Shown here in pieces: positions 1-8,425 of a stretch of DNA of 43,088 nucleotides. This stretch comes from Gemmatimonadota bacterium. Lineage in GTDB: Bacteria > Gemmatimonadota > Gemmatimonadetes > Gemmatimonadales > GWC2-71-9. How positions within the stretch are numbered: the first letter of the stretch is position 1; each line of letters begins with the position of its first letter. The DNA lies in the NCBI GenBank assembly GCA_022562295.1, contig JADFPO010000019.1:1-43088 (forward strand), in the 5' to 3' direction. Both the position numbers and the translations under genes were made by a program. The notes beneath the pieces are model-generated. The model was not told the DNA's origin. It was given only the letters and a program-made list of their open reading frames with translations, and searched no databases.

Positions 1-772
1 CCAACGATCCCTCTCCGGAGTTCATCTTCTCCATGATCGCGCTCAGCGCCGCGGATGCCCCCGCAAGCCCCTCGGCCATTTCCTGCAGGCTCGTGGTGAC
101 CTCATCGAGCCCACTCACCGAACGCTCCAGCGCCGGGTTCGCCAAGAGTGAATCCACGCGATCGGCGATATTCCGCAATGTGCCCATCGCGGCGCTGGCA
201 TCGTCCACCAGCGAACCCGTACCCACGTCGCCGACGACGTTCAGCGCCCCTTGCATGGATTGCAAGGTGGCCCTCACCTCGTCGAGCACCGTGGGCGCCA
301 AGAAGGCCTGCAGCTCGATGAGTACCAACGAGACCTGATCGGCCATCTCCCTCGCGTTTTCGAGCGCGTCGGTCTGGTGCACTCCCGCAATGATCTGTCC
401 TTCTGCGAGGAATTGGTCTGAGTTGCCCGGTATATAGTCGACGAACTTGGACCCGAGAAAGTCGATCGATTTGACCGCAGCTCGGGCATCGATGCGAGGC
501 CTCCACGCGCCGGTCGTCAACTCGAGCGTGACCATCACGCGGCCCACATTCTCCAGATGCACGTCCGACACGCGCCCCACCCGCATTCCGGACACCTCCA
601 CCGGATCGCCGGCGCTCAAGCCCGCCACATTAGCGAACACTACCTGCACGATCATCTGCCGGCCGCCGAGGAGCGCCCCCCCGGATAGCCATGTCAGGCC
701 GACGACGAACACCACGACCGCCATGATGACGAGAAAACCAACCTTAACTTCCTGCTTGTAATGCAGATCCAT
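1..772 (-). CDS. mlaD: MlaD/MCE-domain protein, 3' end outside window
   Basis: This is the substrate-binding MCE protein of an Mla/Ttg2-type ABC lipid transporter, anchored in the inner membrane and facing the periplasm. My translation of the minus strand gives an N-terminal cytoplasmic stub (MDLHYKQEVKVGF), one transmembrane helix, then an MCE domain with the typical 'GLSAGDPVEVSGMRVGRV' stretch. A long helical region follows and runs off the left edge with no stop, so the ORF track omits it. The ATG overlaps the mlaF stop (TGATG), implying translational coupling. About 257 residues are visible. The family assignment is secure; the lipid carried is not known. Confidence 0.88.
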   Translation of the reverse strand, partial: MDLHYKQEVKVGFLVIMAVVVFVVGLTWLSGGALLGGRQMIVQVVFANVAGLSAGDPVEVSGMRVGRVSDVHLENVGRVMVTLELTTGAWRPRIDARAAVKSIDFLGSKFVDYIPGNSDQFLAEGQIIAGVHQTDALENAREMADQVSLVLIELQAFLAPTVLDEVRATLQSMQGALNVVGDVGTGSLVDDASAAMGTLRNIADRVDSLLANPALERSVSGLDEVTTSLQEMAEGLAGASAALSAIMEKMNSGEGSL

Positions 773-1533
773 CAGCGGTCCCCGTTCGGGCCTATCATGC
801 CTTGCCGGTCGCGTTCCAGAAACTCCCGTACCACTGGGTCGTCGCTCGAGGCAAGTTCGTCTGGCGTCCCCATCGCGCGGATCCGCCCATCCTGTAGCAA
901 TGCGACCCGATCCGCCACACGAAACGCACCGCGCACGTCGTGCGTCACCATCACGCTCGTCACGCCAAGCTCCTGTTGGAGCTTGGCGACCAGAGAGTCG
1001 ATGATGTCCGCGTTGACCGGATCCAGTCCCGACGTCGGTTCGTCATACAGCAAATAGGTGGGCTGCCCCGCTATCGCTCTGGCGATTCCCACACGTTTCT
1101 TCATCCCACCCGAGATCTCCGCCGGGTACTTGTTCGCCACATCCGGCGAAAGGTTCACCAGCTCGAGGCACTCGATGACCCGCACGCCGCAATACCCAAC
1201 GTCCTGAGCGCACGAGTCGTCCGTGATGCCCAGTTTCACATTCTCGTAAACGGTTTGCGAGTCGAACAACGCGCCGTACTGAAACACATAGCCCACCCGT
1301 TGTCGGAACCGCGTGAGCTCCTTACGGCTGAGGTGGGGAACACTCTGGCCGTCCACCACGACATCGCCTTGATCGGGGTGAATCAACCCATTGATATGCT
1401 TCAGCAACACGCTCTTCCCGACACCCGACGGGCCGAGCAACGCTACGGTTTCTCCCGCACGTACCTCGAAGTCCACCCCGGCGAGCACAACCAGCTCGTC
1501 GTAGGCCTTGTGCACGTTCGTGAGCGAGATCAC
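772..1533 (-). CDS. mlaF: MlaF-like ABC transporter ATPase
   Basis: Cytoplasmic ATPase that drives the MlaE permease in phospholipid transport between inner and outer membranes. The 253-residue protein has Walker A GPSGVGKS near residue 35, the signature ISGGMKKR, Walker B LLYDEPTSGLD and the H-loop VMVTHD. The methionine- and lysine-rich signature is typical of the MlaF/Ttg2A group. Its stop overlaps the mlaD start. The cognate permease mlaE lies upstream on the same strand but is separated from it by mutY on the other strand, so mlaF may have its own promoter in the 1534-1661 gap or depend on read-through from mlaE. Confidence 0.93.
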   Translation of the reverse strand: MISLTNVHKAYDELVVLAGVDFEVRAGETVALLGPSGVGKSVLLKHINGLIHPDQGDVVVDGQSVPHLSRKELTRFRQRVGYVFQYGALFDSQTVYENVKLGITDDSCAQDVGYCGVRVIECLELVNLSPDVANKYPAEISGGMKKRVGIARAIAGQPTYLLYDEPTSGLDPVNADIIDSLVAKLQQELGVTSVMVTHDVRGAFRVADRVALLQDGRIRAMGTPDELASSDDPVVREFLERDRQGMIGPNGDR

Positions 1534-1661
1534 GGACGTACCCCGACCCAGCGGTCACGACCGACCATCCGCCTTCGAGCGTCATCGCGCGCTATCGCCA
1601 GGCCGCGTTGGCCGTCCGCCGCTCTGCCCGTTGGCCCGTCTACAGCGTACGTTGTCCCTCC

Positions 1662-2330
1662 ATGACCACACCGAAGCCTCCTTGCCACGCCCTCGCCTTC
1701 AAGCGACGTCTTCTGGCGTGGTTTCGGCGCGAGGGCCGCGACCTGCCTTGGCGCCGAACCAGAGATCCGTATCACGTGCTCGTCTCGGAATTCATGCTGC
1801 AACAAACGCAGGTCGCTCGTGTGACGCAGTACTACGGCAGGTTTCTCAACCGCTATCCCACCATCAAGGCATTGGCCAAGGCTCGCCCCAAAGCGGTTCG
1901 CGAGGCGTGGGACGGTCTTGGATACTACCGCCGGGCCGCCAATCTGCACTCGTTGGCCAAAACCGTGGAGCGGGACTACGGCGGCAAGATCCCCACGAGG
2001 CCTGCAGAGCTGCGCCGCTTGCCGGGCGTCGGCGCGTATACCGCCGGCGCCGTCCTCGCATTCGCCTACGAGCAACCCGCCGCCGTCGTCGATACCAATG
2101 TGGAACGTGTAATCCGGCGAGCTTTTCACACCAGGTGTGCGACCGACGCCGCAGCGAGCCGCAAGATCACGGAGACGGCATCCGCCCTGCAACCCAAGTG
2201 TGGACGAACCGCGTGGGAATTCAACCAGGCGTTGATGGATCTTGGAGCCATGATCTGCCTGGCTCGCTCGCCCCGTTGCCTGCAATGCCCCGTCCGTCCC
2301 GTGTGCAAGACGGGTCGCCGGACCAAGTAG
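1662..2330 (+). CDS. mutY: A/G-specific adenine glycosylase, short form
   Basis: Base-excision repair glycosylase that removes adenine mispaired with 8-oxoguanine. It shows the catalytic Glu in SEFMLQQTQV, the helix-hairpin-helix LPGVGAYTAGAV, the catalytic Asp in VVDTNVERV, and a [4Fe-4S] cluster motif C-x6-C-x2-C-x5-C at the C-terminus. At about 222 residues it stops just after the cluster, so it lacks the C-terminal Nudix-like 8-oxoG recognition domain of classical MutY (about 350 residues). The ORF track opens 54 nt earlier; the ATG at 1662 fits the family start, although no strong Shine-Dalgarno is visible. It sits on the opposite strand between mlaE and mlaF. A related short glycosylase with different specificity cannot be ruled out. 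Confidence 0.85.
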   Translation: MTTPKPPCHALAFKRRLLAWFRREGRDLPWRRTRDPYHVLVSEFMLQQTQVARVTQYYGRFLNRYPTIKALAKARPKAVREAWDGLGYYRRAANLHSLAKTVERDYGGKIPTRPAELRRLPGVGAYTAGAVLAFAYEQPAAVVDTNVERVIRRAFHTRCATDAAASRKITETASALQPKCGRTAWEFNQALMDLGAMICLARSPRCLQCPVRPVCKTGRRTK

Positions 2331-2362
2331 GCGCGCCGCCGACCGGTTCATCTTTAATCTCC

Positions 2363-3157
2363 TCATGGCTCCAGCATCACGCTGGCAAGGATCGTGTTCA
2401 GTAAAAGCACCAACACCGACGCGCTTACCACCGCCCCGGTGGTGGCACGTCCTACACCTTCCGCTCCATGCGTCGCATTAAACCCCATGTAGCAAGGGAC
2501 GATACCTATCGCGAGGCCGAAGAAAAAGGACTTTGTGAGGGAATACCACACATAGAACGGCTTGAAAAAGTATCGCGCACCGTACACAAAATCCGCGGTG
2601 GACATGTCCATCGACCCCTGGGCGGCAATCCAGCCGGCAAAGATCGAGACGCCCACGGCGAAGACGTTCAACACCGGAACCATCAACGCGACCGCCACGA
2701 TACGCGGCAACAGCACGTGCGTCACGGTCGAGCGGCCCAAACTCTCGAGGGCATCGATCTGCTCGGTCACTCGCATCGTGCCCAGCTCTGCCGCGTTACG
2801 GGCCCCGATACGACCGGCCAGGATGAGCGCCGTCATCACCGGCCCGAGTTCGGAAATGAGAGTGGTGACCACTACGCCAGCAGCAAAATACAACGGTATG
2901 CCCGGTGTGATCTGATAACCGGCTTGAAGCGACGTGACAGCGCCCGCGAACGACGCAGTAATGAACACGATGAACAAAGATCCGTAGCCGATGGTGACCG
3001 CTTGCTCGATGGCCGGACGCAGCCAAATCCGCCATTCCACCAATCCACGTATGAGTTCGAAAACGAACAGGGACAGGCGCCCGACATGGTGTGCGCCGTT
3101 GAGCACCGCACCGCCGACCAGCCGCCTCGGGTCCATCGCGACTTGGATCTTGGCCAC
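2363..3157 (-). CDS. mlaE: MlaE-family ABC lipid transporter permease
   Basis: Inner-membrane permease of the Mla lipid transporter. The 264 residues carry about five hydrophobic segments and the MlaE core, including ELGPVMTALILAGRIGA and ELGTMRVTEQIDALE, the coupling-helix region that contacts MlaF. The length matches the family (about 260). The mutY gene on the plus strand ends 32 nt from this stop, so the two genes converge, and read-through from mlaE toward mlaF would be antisense to mutY. Upstream on the same strand, 43 nt away, is a 4-TM protein, so a DUF2203-4TM-mlaE transcript is likely. Confidence 0.92.
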   Translation of the reverse strand: MAKIQVAMDPRRLVGGAVLNGAHHVGRLSLFVFELIRGLVEWRIWLRPAIEQAVTIGYGSLFIVFITASFAGAVTSLQAGYQITPGIPLYFAAGVVVTTLISELGPVMTALILAGRIGARNAAELGTMRVTEQIDALESLGRSTVTHVLLPRIVAVALMVPVLNVFAVGVSIFAGWIAAQGSMDMSTADFVYGARYFFKPFYVWYSLTKSFFFGLAIGIVPCYMGFNATHGAEGVGRATTGAVVSASVLVLLLNTILASVMLEP

Positions 3158-3200
3158 CCTCAGTTTCCCTTTGTGGCTCCGCGCGCCCGATCGCGCATCA

Positions 3201-3662
3201 TCACATCACCACTACGAAGAAGAGCGACAAGACCACCAACACGGCGACCACGTGCACTACCATGGAAAGCCGCCGCCGCATACCCCCAAACGCCGGCGGC
3301 AGCTCGCCGTCGGCCGCGGCGTCCGCCATGCGGGCCATGTGGGTCGAGGTAGGAAGCGCCACGAAGAGAACCAGCACCCCGGCAACGAGCCCTGCGACCT
3401 GCATGACCCAAATGGAGGGCTGGGCCATCACCTGGCTCCCCGCTCGCTGAGCGAGTGACATCGTCAACACCAAACCGGTAACAACCGTGAGGAGAGCACC
3501 CGGACCCACCACTAACGAATACAAGCGGCCAGCCCACCTGAAGGCAGCGTTTCGTTCGGCTCCCGTGGCGGACCTAGCACTCACGCTCAGCACCATCGCT
3601 GCCACCATACCGCCAATCCACAGGGCCATCCCCAAGAAATGTACGAAACGAATCAATAGCAT
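3201..3662 (-). CDS. Small 4-TM membrane protein (CopD/DUF2269-like)
   Basis: Integral membrane protein of 153 residues with four predicted helices. They are an N-terminal helix containing RFVHFLGMALWIGGMV, a second around LVVGPGALLTVVTGLVL, a third around VMQVAGLVAGVLVLFVAL, and a C-terminal hydrophobic tail. The early His in RFVHFLG and the four-helix layout resemble CopD/DUF2269/DUF4149-type proteins, some of which bind haem or copper, but no family is certain. It starts 3 nt after the DUF2203 stop and precedes mlaE, so it is probably co-transcribed with both. The function is unknown. Confidence 0.75.
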   Translation of the reverse strand: MLLIRFVHFLGMALWIGGMVAAMVLSVSARSATGAERNAAFRWAGRLYSLVVGPGALLTVVTGLVLTMSLAQRAGSQVMAQPSIWVMQVAGLVAGVLVLFVALPTSTHMARMADAAADGELPPAFGGMRRRLSMVVHVVAVLVVLSLFFVVVM

Positions 3663-3665
3663 GAG

Positions 3666-4100
3666 CTAGGCACCCTCGGAAACCGGTTCACACTCGATTG
3701 GCACACGGCCGGCGAATCCTCCATCGACCTCGTGCCAATGCTCTACCGCCGCTTCACCATATTTCCAGCAAAGCATGATGTCGCGCCCTTCTCGTGTGGA
3801 GTAGAAATCGACCAACCCCACCTCGAACCCTTTGAAGACACAGCCAATCTGCGCGAGTTCCTTCAAATACCCGGTGATACGGTGAGCCGCTCCGTCGACC
3901 TCTTCGCGCAGCGAAATTTGCGCAGCCGACTCGCCGTTCTCTCCCGTCTCCCCAGCCGACAACAACTCGTACTGCCGCATGCGGTCGGCCCAGATCTCAT
4001 GGTCGGCAAGGATGTCCGCAACCACGCGCTTCACCAACGGCAACGTGTTGTTCGCCTCCTCGACCGTGAAGAACTTCACCGCTGGTTCCTCTTTAGTCAC
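3666..4100 (-). CDS. DUF2203 family protein
   Basis: Cytoplasmic 144-residue protein of the uncharacterised DUF2203 family. It shows the family hallmarks: FTVEEANNTLPLVKRVV at the N-terminus, a predicted helical middle, then GCVFKGFEVGLVDF, IMLCWKYGE and WHEVDGGFAGR at the C-terminus. The conserved Cys, Trp, His and Glu residues suggest a binding site, but no activity is known. The track start is a GTG; a second GTG at codon 8 (before KFFTVEEA) is an equally possible start. It heads a minus-strand run with the 4-TM protein and mlaE. No promoter could be assigned with confidence in the 170 nt upstream. Confidence 0.85.
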   Translation of the reverse strand: MTKEEPAVKFFTVEEANNTLPLVKRVVADILADHEIWADRMRQYELLSAGETGENGESAAQISLREEVDGAAHRITGYLKELAQIGCVFKGFEVGLVDFYSTREGRDIMLCWKYGEAAVEHWHEVDGGFAGRVPIECEPVSEGA

Positions 4101-4273
4101 TGGCGCATACCCTCCGCAAAGGCGCCCGGTCCGATCCAGCGTTTAGGTTGCCGCATCATACGCTTCGGCTGGGCCGCATGCAGTAAACTACCATCCACCG
4201 AATCACAGCGCTCGGGCGCGCAGCCGCGCTGGTCACAACGGTAACGCGGTCACGGGCCTGCGGGTTTCACCGC

Positions 4274-5089
4274 TCATCGGGGCCTCCATTCACACAGCGC
4301 GCGGTATGCCGCGCGGTAGCCGCTCTCGACGTAACCCACCACACCTTCCACCGCAAACGTGGTGCGACCCCCCAAAACAGGCTGAGCCAACACCAGCGTG
4401 TCTCGCCGCTCGCGCGTCCAGCGAGTGATGACCTCCTCGGCCTGTGCGGCCATCATGATACGCATGGCTCGCCGGTGGGCGCCGATCAATCCGGGACTGG
4501 TGCCGTTTGCGCCGGACAGTGTCGGGCCGACGTTGACTCCAAAGACGAGATCCGGATCGAATTGGGCAGCGACATCGAGCGGAAAGACGGCGCGCACCCC
4601 CCCATCCAGGTACTGCCTGTCACCTATCCGCACGGGCGGGAAATACAAGGGAAGCGCACACGACGCGCACAGCGCGTCCACGAGCGGAACCCGTGACCGT
4701 CCTCCCGCGCCGAACAGTACGAGATCGCCGCTTTGCGCGTCAACCGCCGTCACGGTCAGCGGCGTCTGGAGATCGTCGAAGCCGCGGGCCGGCACCAGCA
4801 TCTCGACGGCTTCCCGCCACACGCCACTTTGAAACAGGTGGCTCGCAAACGGGCCCAACAAGGCGCGGGGAGACAGCGCGGCGAAATCTCGCCGGGTAAG
4901 CGTAGTAATACGCCTTAGGACCTCTTCGTACGGCAGGCCACTGGCAAAACTCGCCGCCACCACCGCTCCGATTGATGTCCCAACAAAGTGTGCCGGCTGC
5001 AGCTCCCAGTCTGCCAGCGCCCTGATCGCCCCCACATGAGCCGCCCCCTTGGCCGAGCCGCCGCTCAGAACGCAGACCACTCGGGTCAC
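4274..5089 (-). CDS. Patatin-like phospholipase (RssA/YchK type)
   Basis: Predicted lipid acyl hydrolase with a Ser-Asp dyad. The 271-residue protein has an oxyanion-hole motif SGGSAKG at residues 9-15, the nucleophile motif GTSIG with Ser39, and the catalytic Asp in YLDGG. The length matches small bacterial patatins (about 270-300). No signal peptide is visible, so it probably acts in the cytoplasm or at the inner membrane. The GTG start overlaps the thioesterase stop by 4 nt (GTGA), so the two lipid-related enzymes are translationally coupled. The natural substrate is not known. Confidence 0.9.
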   Translation of the reverse strand: MTRVVCVLSGGSAKGAAHVGAIRALADWELQPAHFVGTSIGAVVAASFASGLPYEEVLRRITTLTRRDFAALSPRALLGPFASHLFQSGVWREAVEMLVPARGFDDLQTPLTVTAVDAQSGDLVLFGAGGRSRVPLVDALCASCALPLYFPPVRIGDRQYLDGGVRAVFPLDVAAQFDPDLVFGVNVGPTLSGANGTSPGLIGAHRRAMRIMMAAQAEEVITRWTRERRDTLVLAQPVLGGRTTFAVEGVVGYVESGYRAAYRALCEWRPR

Positions 5090-5577
5090 CCACTACCTCC
5101 GGCGCGTTGCGCCAGCCGCCGATCGCGGCGGGCCTCCGCGCGCACGTACCGCTTCTTCTCGGTCTCGGTCTCGGGAATCAGTCCCGGGACGGGGACCGGG
5201 CGGCCCCGCTTGTCGATCGCGACATATGTAACGTGACAGCTGTTGGTGTGGCGCCGTTGGCCGGTGATCAGGTTCTCCGCCTCGACGTACACCCCGACCT
5301 CCATCGACGTGCGCCCGACGAAATTTACGCTTGCTCTCGCCGTGACGAGTTCACCCAGATGGATGGGTTCGTGGAACACTACACCACCCATCGCCACGGT
5401 TACCGTCGGCTGGCGAGCGTGCCGAGTCGCGGCCACCGCCCCCACCAGATCGACCAGCGACAGGATCACGCCACCGAACACGTTGCCATGGTTGTTGGCC
5501 ATGTGCGGCATCATGAGTTCGCTCATCACTGCCTGCGACCCGGATACGGGACGCGGAGAAAGATCACGTTCAGCCAT
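5086..5577 (-). CDS. Acyl-CoA thioesterase, hotdog fold (YciA/BFIT-like)
   Basis: Hydrolyses acyl-CoA thioesters. The single hotdog domain shows MMPHMANNHGNVFGG, with the active-site Asn/His-Gly region and the helix start, and then VVFHEPIHLGELVTARASVNFVGR, both typical of the YciA/acyl-CoA hydrolase group. The C-terminal tail is basic. At 163 residues it is a normal single-domain length. It lies 30 nt downstream of nadE and overlaps the patatin gene, so a nadE-thioesterase-patatin operon is likely. Chain-length preference cannot be read from the sequence. Confidence 0.9.
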   Translation of the reverse strand: MAERDLSPRPVSGSQAVMSELMMPHMANNHGNVFGGVILSLVDLVGAVAATRHARQPTVTVAMGGVVFHEPIHLGELVTARASVNFVGRTSMEVGVYVEAENLITGQRRHTNSCHVTYVAIDKRGRPVPVPGLIPETETEKKRYVRAEARRDRRLAQRAGGSG

Positions 5578-5607
5578 GATTGGTCGCGGTAAGTGGTGGG
5601 GACGCCG

Positions 5608-7419
5608 TCAGTAGTCGACCGGCCGCAGATAGTACTCGCCGATCGCGGTCTGGCTGACCATCGCAACGGTGGGCAGACGACGCTTCCAATGTGTGGACTC
5701 CAATCTCTTCTGCACAACGGCAATCTCGTCGCTGTCAAATCCCCCTGCCGCGACCGCCTCTGCCGTGTCACCCCGCAGCAAGTGCCACAAAATAAGGTCC
5801 GCACGCGCATAGGAGATGCCCAGATCCTGTTCGTCTGTTTGCCCGACAATGAGATCCGCTGTGGCGGGTTTCGAGACGATTTCCTCAGGCACACCCACGT
5901 GGCGGGCCAGAGCCCACACCTGGGTCTTGAAGAGGTCGCCCAGCGGATTTACGGGAGGGGAATCGTCGGCGTGCCATGTGAAGTATCCCAACAAACGCTC
6001 GGTCTTGTTTCCGGTTCCTATCGGCAGCGCCGTGTGGGCCGCGGAAAGGTCGAACAGCGTTATCATCCGAACTCGGGCCATGACGTTACCCAACCGGGTC
6101 TCGTCTGGGGGCGAAGTGGTCGCCCCGGCATAGCCATCGACCGCTGCCGTGATGTCAATTGTTTCGAATGGGATGCCCAGCAGCTCCGCGACCAAAGCGG
6201 CATGTTCGAGGCTCTCCTTGCTAGACGATGCGTACGGCATCGCAACGCCAATCACGTTCTCTTTGCCGAGGGCTCGGGCGGCGAGGAACGCCGTGAGAGA
6301 CGAATCTACGCCGCCGGAGAGACCCACGATGCCCGTCTGGAAGTTCCGACGAATCGTGAACTCCTCGCGCAGAAATGCCACGAGCCAGCGCTCCAGCAGT
6401 TCGGGGTCGATCGCGAGTGGATCGGACTCGGCACCTTGCTCGGTTACACTGAGGTTTGCCAACGCGGTATCGCCGGCAGGGACGGTCGCACTCCCGTCAT
6501 CAAAATCGTGTTCTTCCTGCCCGTTTGGGTGCAACGAGTTCAGCAGGTTGGGCATCTCCGCGCGAAGGGCCGACAACAACGGCTGCTCCGCCCTGACTCG
6601 GGTCACCTCGCTATCGCTGAGTTCCGCAACCACGAGCGACTCCTCGAACAACGGACCTCTGGTCACGACTTCGCCATCGGGCCCTACGATCACCGATGCA
6701 CCCGGGAAACCCTTGCCACCCTCGAAGCCAACCAGCTGCGCCATGAGGACGTACACGCCGTGCTCCGCCGCGATGGTCCGCGCGAGACGCTCCCACCGCT
6801 CGAGGCTGGCCGGGATGGACGGCTCTCCGTCCTCTTGCACCACGACGCGAGCCGCGGTCGCACCCCGCGCGGGTGATGCGCTCGGGACGAAGAGGAAACG
6901 GGCTCCGTCAAGCGCCGCGAGAGTGGGCATGAGCGAATGCCATGCGTCCTCACAGATCACGATTCCCGCGCGGCCCCACCTCGTATCGAACGCCTTCACT
7001 CCGCTCCCGGGCTGGATGAAACGGCGCTCATCGAATACTCCGTAGGTCGGGAGGAACACCTTACGGTGAATGTGGCGAATCTGCGCGTCGTCGCCTCCCA
7101 GCGACGCGTACATGGCCGAATTGTGATAGTGGTTCTTGTATTTCTCGTAGAACCCCACCACCACGTCAAGCGGTGGGGCCTGCGATTCGCGGTGTTGGAG
7201 CTGCAGATCCTCGAACAGTGTTCCGGCCGGCACGGCTACGTCGCGCACACCACCCTCGAGGAAATACCCCGACGTTGCCGCTTCCGGAAACACAAGGATG
7301 TCAGGTGGCGCGGCGCGGTTCGCTGCCTGAGTGAAGACGGCTCCCATCCGTTTCACGTTGGCAGCGTACTGAGCCTTGGCCGGGCGGAACTGGACGATAG
7401 CCACCTGGGGATTCGGCAT
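5608..7419 (-). CDS. nadE: Glutamine-dependent NAD+ synthetase
   Basis: Makes NAD+ from deamido-NAD+, ATP and glutamine. The N-terminal nitrilase-type glutaminase domain has the catalytic triad context: Glu46 in VFPEAATSGY, Lys in HRKVFLPTYG and Cys in VICEDAW. The C-terminal synthetase domain has the ATP-binding P-loop SGGVDSS near residue 370 and the family stretches LGNVMARVRM and GTGNKTERLLGYFT. At 603 residues it matches two-domain NadE proteins. It may be co-transcribed with the thioesterase and patatin below it. The 88 nt between it and the upstream tupA-like gene is GC-rich and could contain a promoter or a partial terminator. Confidence 0.95.
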   Translation of the reverse strand: MPNPQVAIVQFRPAKAQYAANVKRMGAVFTQAANRAAPPDILVFPEAATSGYFLEGGVRDVAVPAGTLFEDLQLQHRESQAPPLDVVVGFYEKYKNHYHNSAMYASLGGDDAQIRHIHRKVFLPTYGVFDERRFIQPGSGVKAFDTRWGRAGIVICEDAWHSLMPTLAALDGARFLFVPSASPARGATAARVVVQEDGEPSIPASLERWERLARTIAAEHGVYVLMAQLVGFEGGKGFPGASVIVGPDGEVVTRGPLFEESLVVAELSDSEVTRVRAEQPLLSALRAEMPNLLNSLHPNGQEEHDFDDGSATVPAGDTALANLSVTEQGAESDPLAIDPELLERWLVAFLREEFTIRRNFQTGIVGLSGGVDSSLTAFLAARALGKENVIGVAMPYASSSKESLEHAALVAELLGIPFETIDITAAVDGYAGATTSPPDETRLGNVMARVRMITLFDLSAAHTALPIGTGNKTERLLGYFTWHADDSPPVNPLGDLFKTQVWALARHVGVPEEIVSKPATADLIVGQTDEQDLGISYARADLILWHLLRGDTAEAVAAGGFDSDEIAVVQKRLESTHWKRRLPTVAMVSQTAIGEYYLRPVDY

Positions 7420-7507
7420 GCCGGAAAATAGCCGGGCGGAAGCGGTTTGGGGCCCTCAGCGGGCAGGGGGCCGACTACGGCCTTCCCGCCGTCCTAACGG
7501 CCTGCGC

Positions 7508-8341
7508 CTAACGGGCCGCCGGCACCGCGTCCGGCAGGAACAGCGATCGGCCGTGCTCTTCCCGCCCGAACCGGTAGATGACGGACTGAATGTCCGGGGA
7601 GCGCAGGAACGCACTCAAAGCTCTGCCGCCTTCGGCGTTTACCCACGGGAATCGCTCGGGATTGGCGACAACCACATGGTAGGGGTTCAGGAGGGCTGGA
7701 TCGTCCTCGACGAAAATGCGCAGATCCAGGGGCGCTTTATGAGCCAGCAGCGTTCCAATGTCGCTAATCGTGTAAGCCCGCAGTTCGTTCGCGATCTGGA
7801 GGGTAGCGCTCATTCCCTGCCCGGACTCTCTGTACCATTCTCGGTCGGTCTGCAGACCCGCGCTCCGCCACAACGCCGCTTCTTTGACATGGGTCCCAGA
7901 CTGGTCGCCGCGTGACACGAACAAGGCCCCCGCCCTGCCGATGACCTCCAGCGCGGCCGCCGCGGTCACCGCCTCGCGAGCGCCGGCTGGATCGGCTGTC
8001 GGGCCCACGAGCACGAAGTGATTGTGCATCAACGGCTCGCGCTCGATCCCGTAACCGTCCTCGACGAACCGGCGCTCGCCCTCCGGATCGTGTAGGATCA
8101 AGACATCCGCATCACCGCCGCGTCCGAGGGCCATCGCCTGACCGCTTCCGACCGCAATCACGCGAACCGTGACACCAGTCGTTCGCTCGAAACGCGGTAG
8201 CAGGTGAGCCAGCAAACCTGCATCTCTCACCGATGTCGTGGTGGCGAGGATCACGTCCGAGCGTTGTTGGGCTGCTGCCGGCACGGCTAGCACGGCAACC
8301 AGCATCATGAGGGCAGGGCTGGGTCTTCCAAGCGCGAGCAT
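7508..8341 (-). CDS. TupA-like tungstate ABC transporter substrate-binding protein, orphan
   Basis: Periplasmic oxyanion-binding protein. The mature part begins with ILATTTSVRDAGLL and carries IAVGSGQA, DADVLILHDP and VLVGPTADPAG, all characteristic of TupA (tungstate) rather than ModA. A Sec signal peptide is clear, with cleavage probably after VPAAA. The ORF opens at 8401, but the ATG at 8341 directly precedes the signal peptide and has TAGGA about 7 nt upstream, so I prefer it. No TupB permease or TupC ATPase is adjacent; its neighbours are a response regulator (24-84 nt upstream depending on start) and nadE. It might serve a transporter elsewhere or act as a ligand sensor. Confidence 0.85.
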   Translation of the reverse strand: MLALGRPSPALMMLVAVLAVPAAAQQRSDVILATTTSVRDAGLLAHLLPRFERTTGVTVRVIAVGSGQAMALGRGGDADVLILHDPEGERRFVEDGYGIEREPLMHNHFVLVGPTADPAGAREAVTAAAALEVIGRAGALFVSRGDQSGTHVKEAALWRSAGLQTDREWYRESGQGMSATLQIANELRAYTISDIGTLLAHKAPLDLRIFVEDDPALLNPYHVVVANPERFPWVNAEGGRALSAFLRSPDIQSVIYRFGREEHGRSLFLPDAVPAAR

Positions 8342-8425
8342 GTCGTTCATCCTAGCGTCCGTGACCAACGTCCGAAACGGGCTCGACGACGTCCTGCACA
8401 CCCAGCATCCAACCGACTCGATTGG

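Noticed and set aside
5593-6876. 427-aa plus-strand ORF
   Set aside because: Antisense to nadE, which has full family motifs; the plus-strand product is Arg/His-rich and matches no family.
7420-7507. GC-rich gap between the tupA-like gene and nadE as a rho-independent terminator
   Set aside because: Short complementary stretches exist but no stable stem followed by a U-run could be defined on the minus strand.
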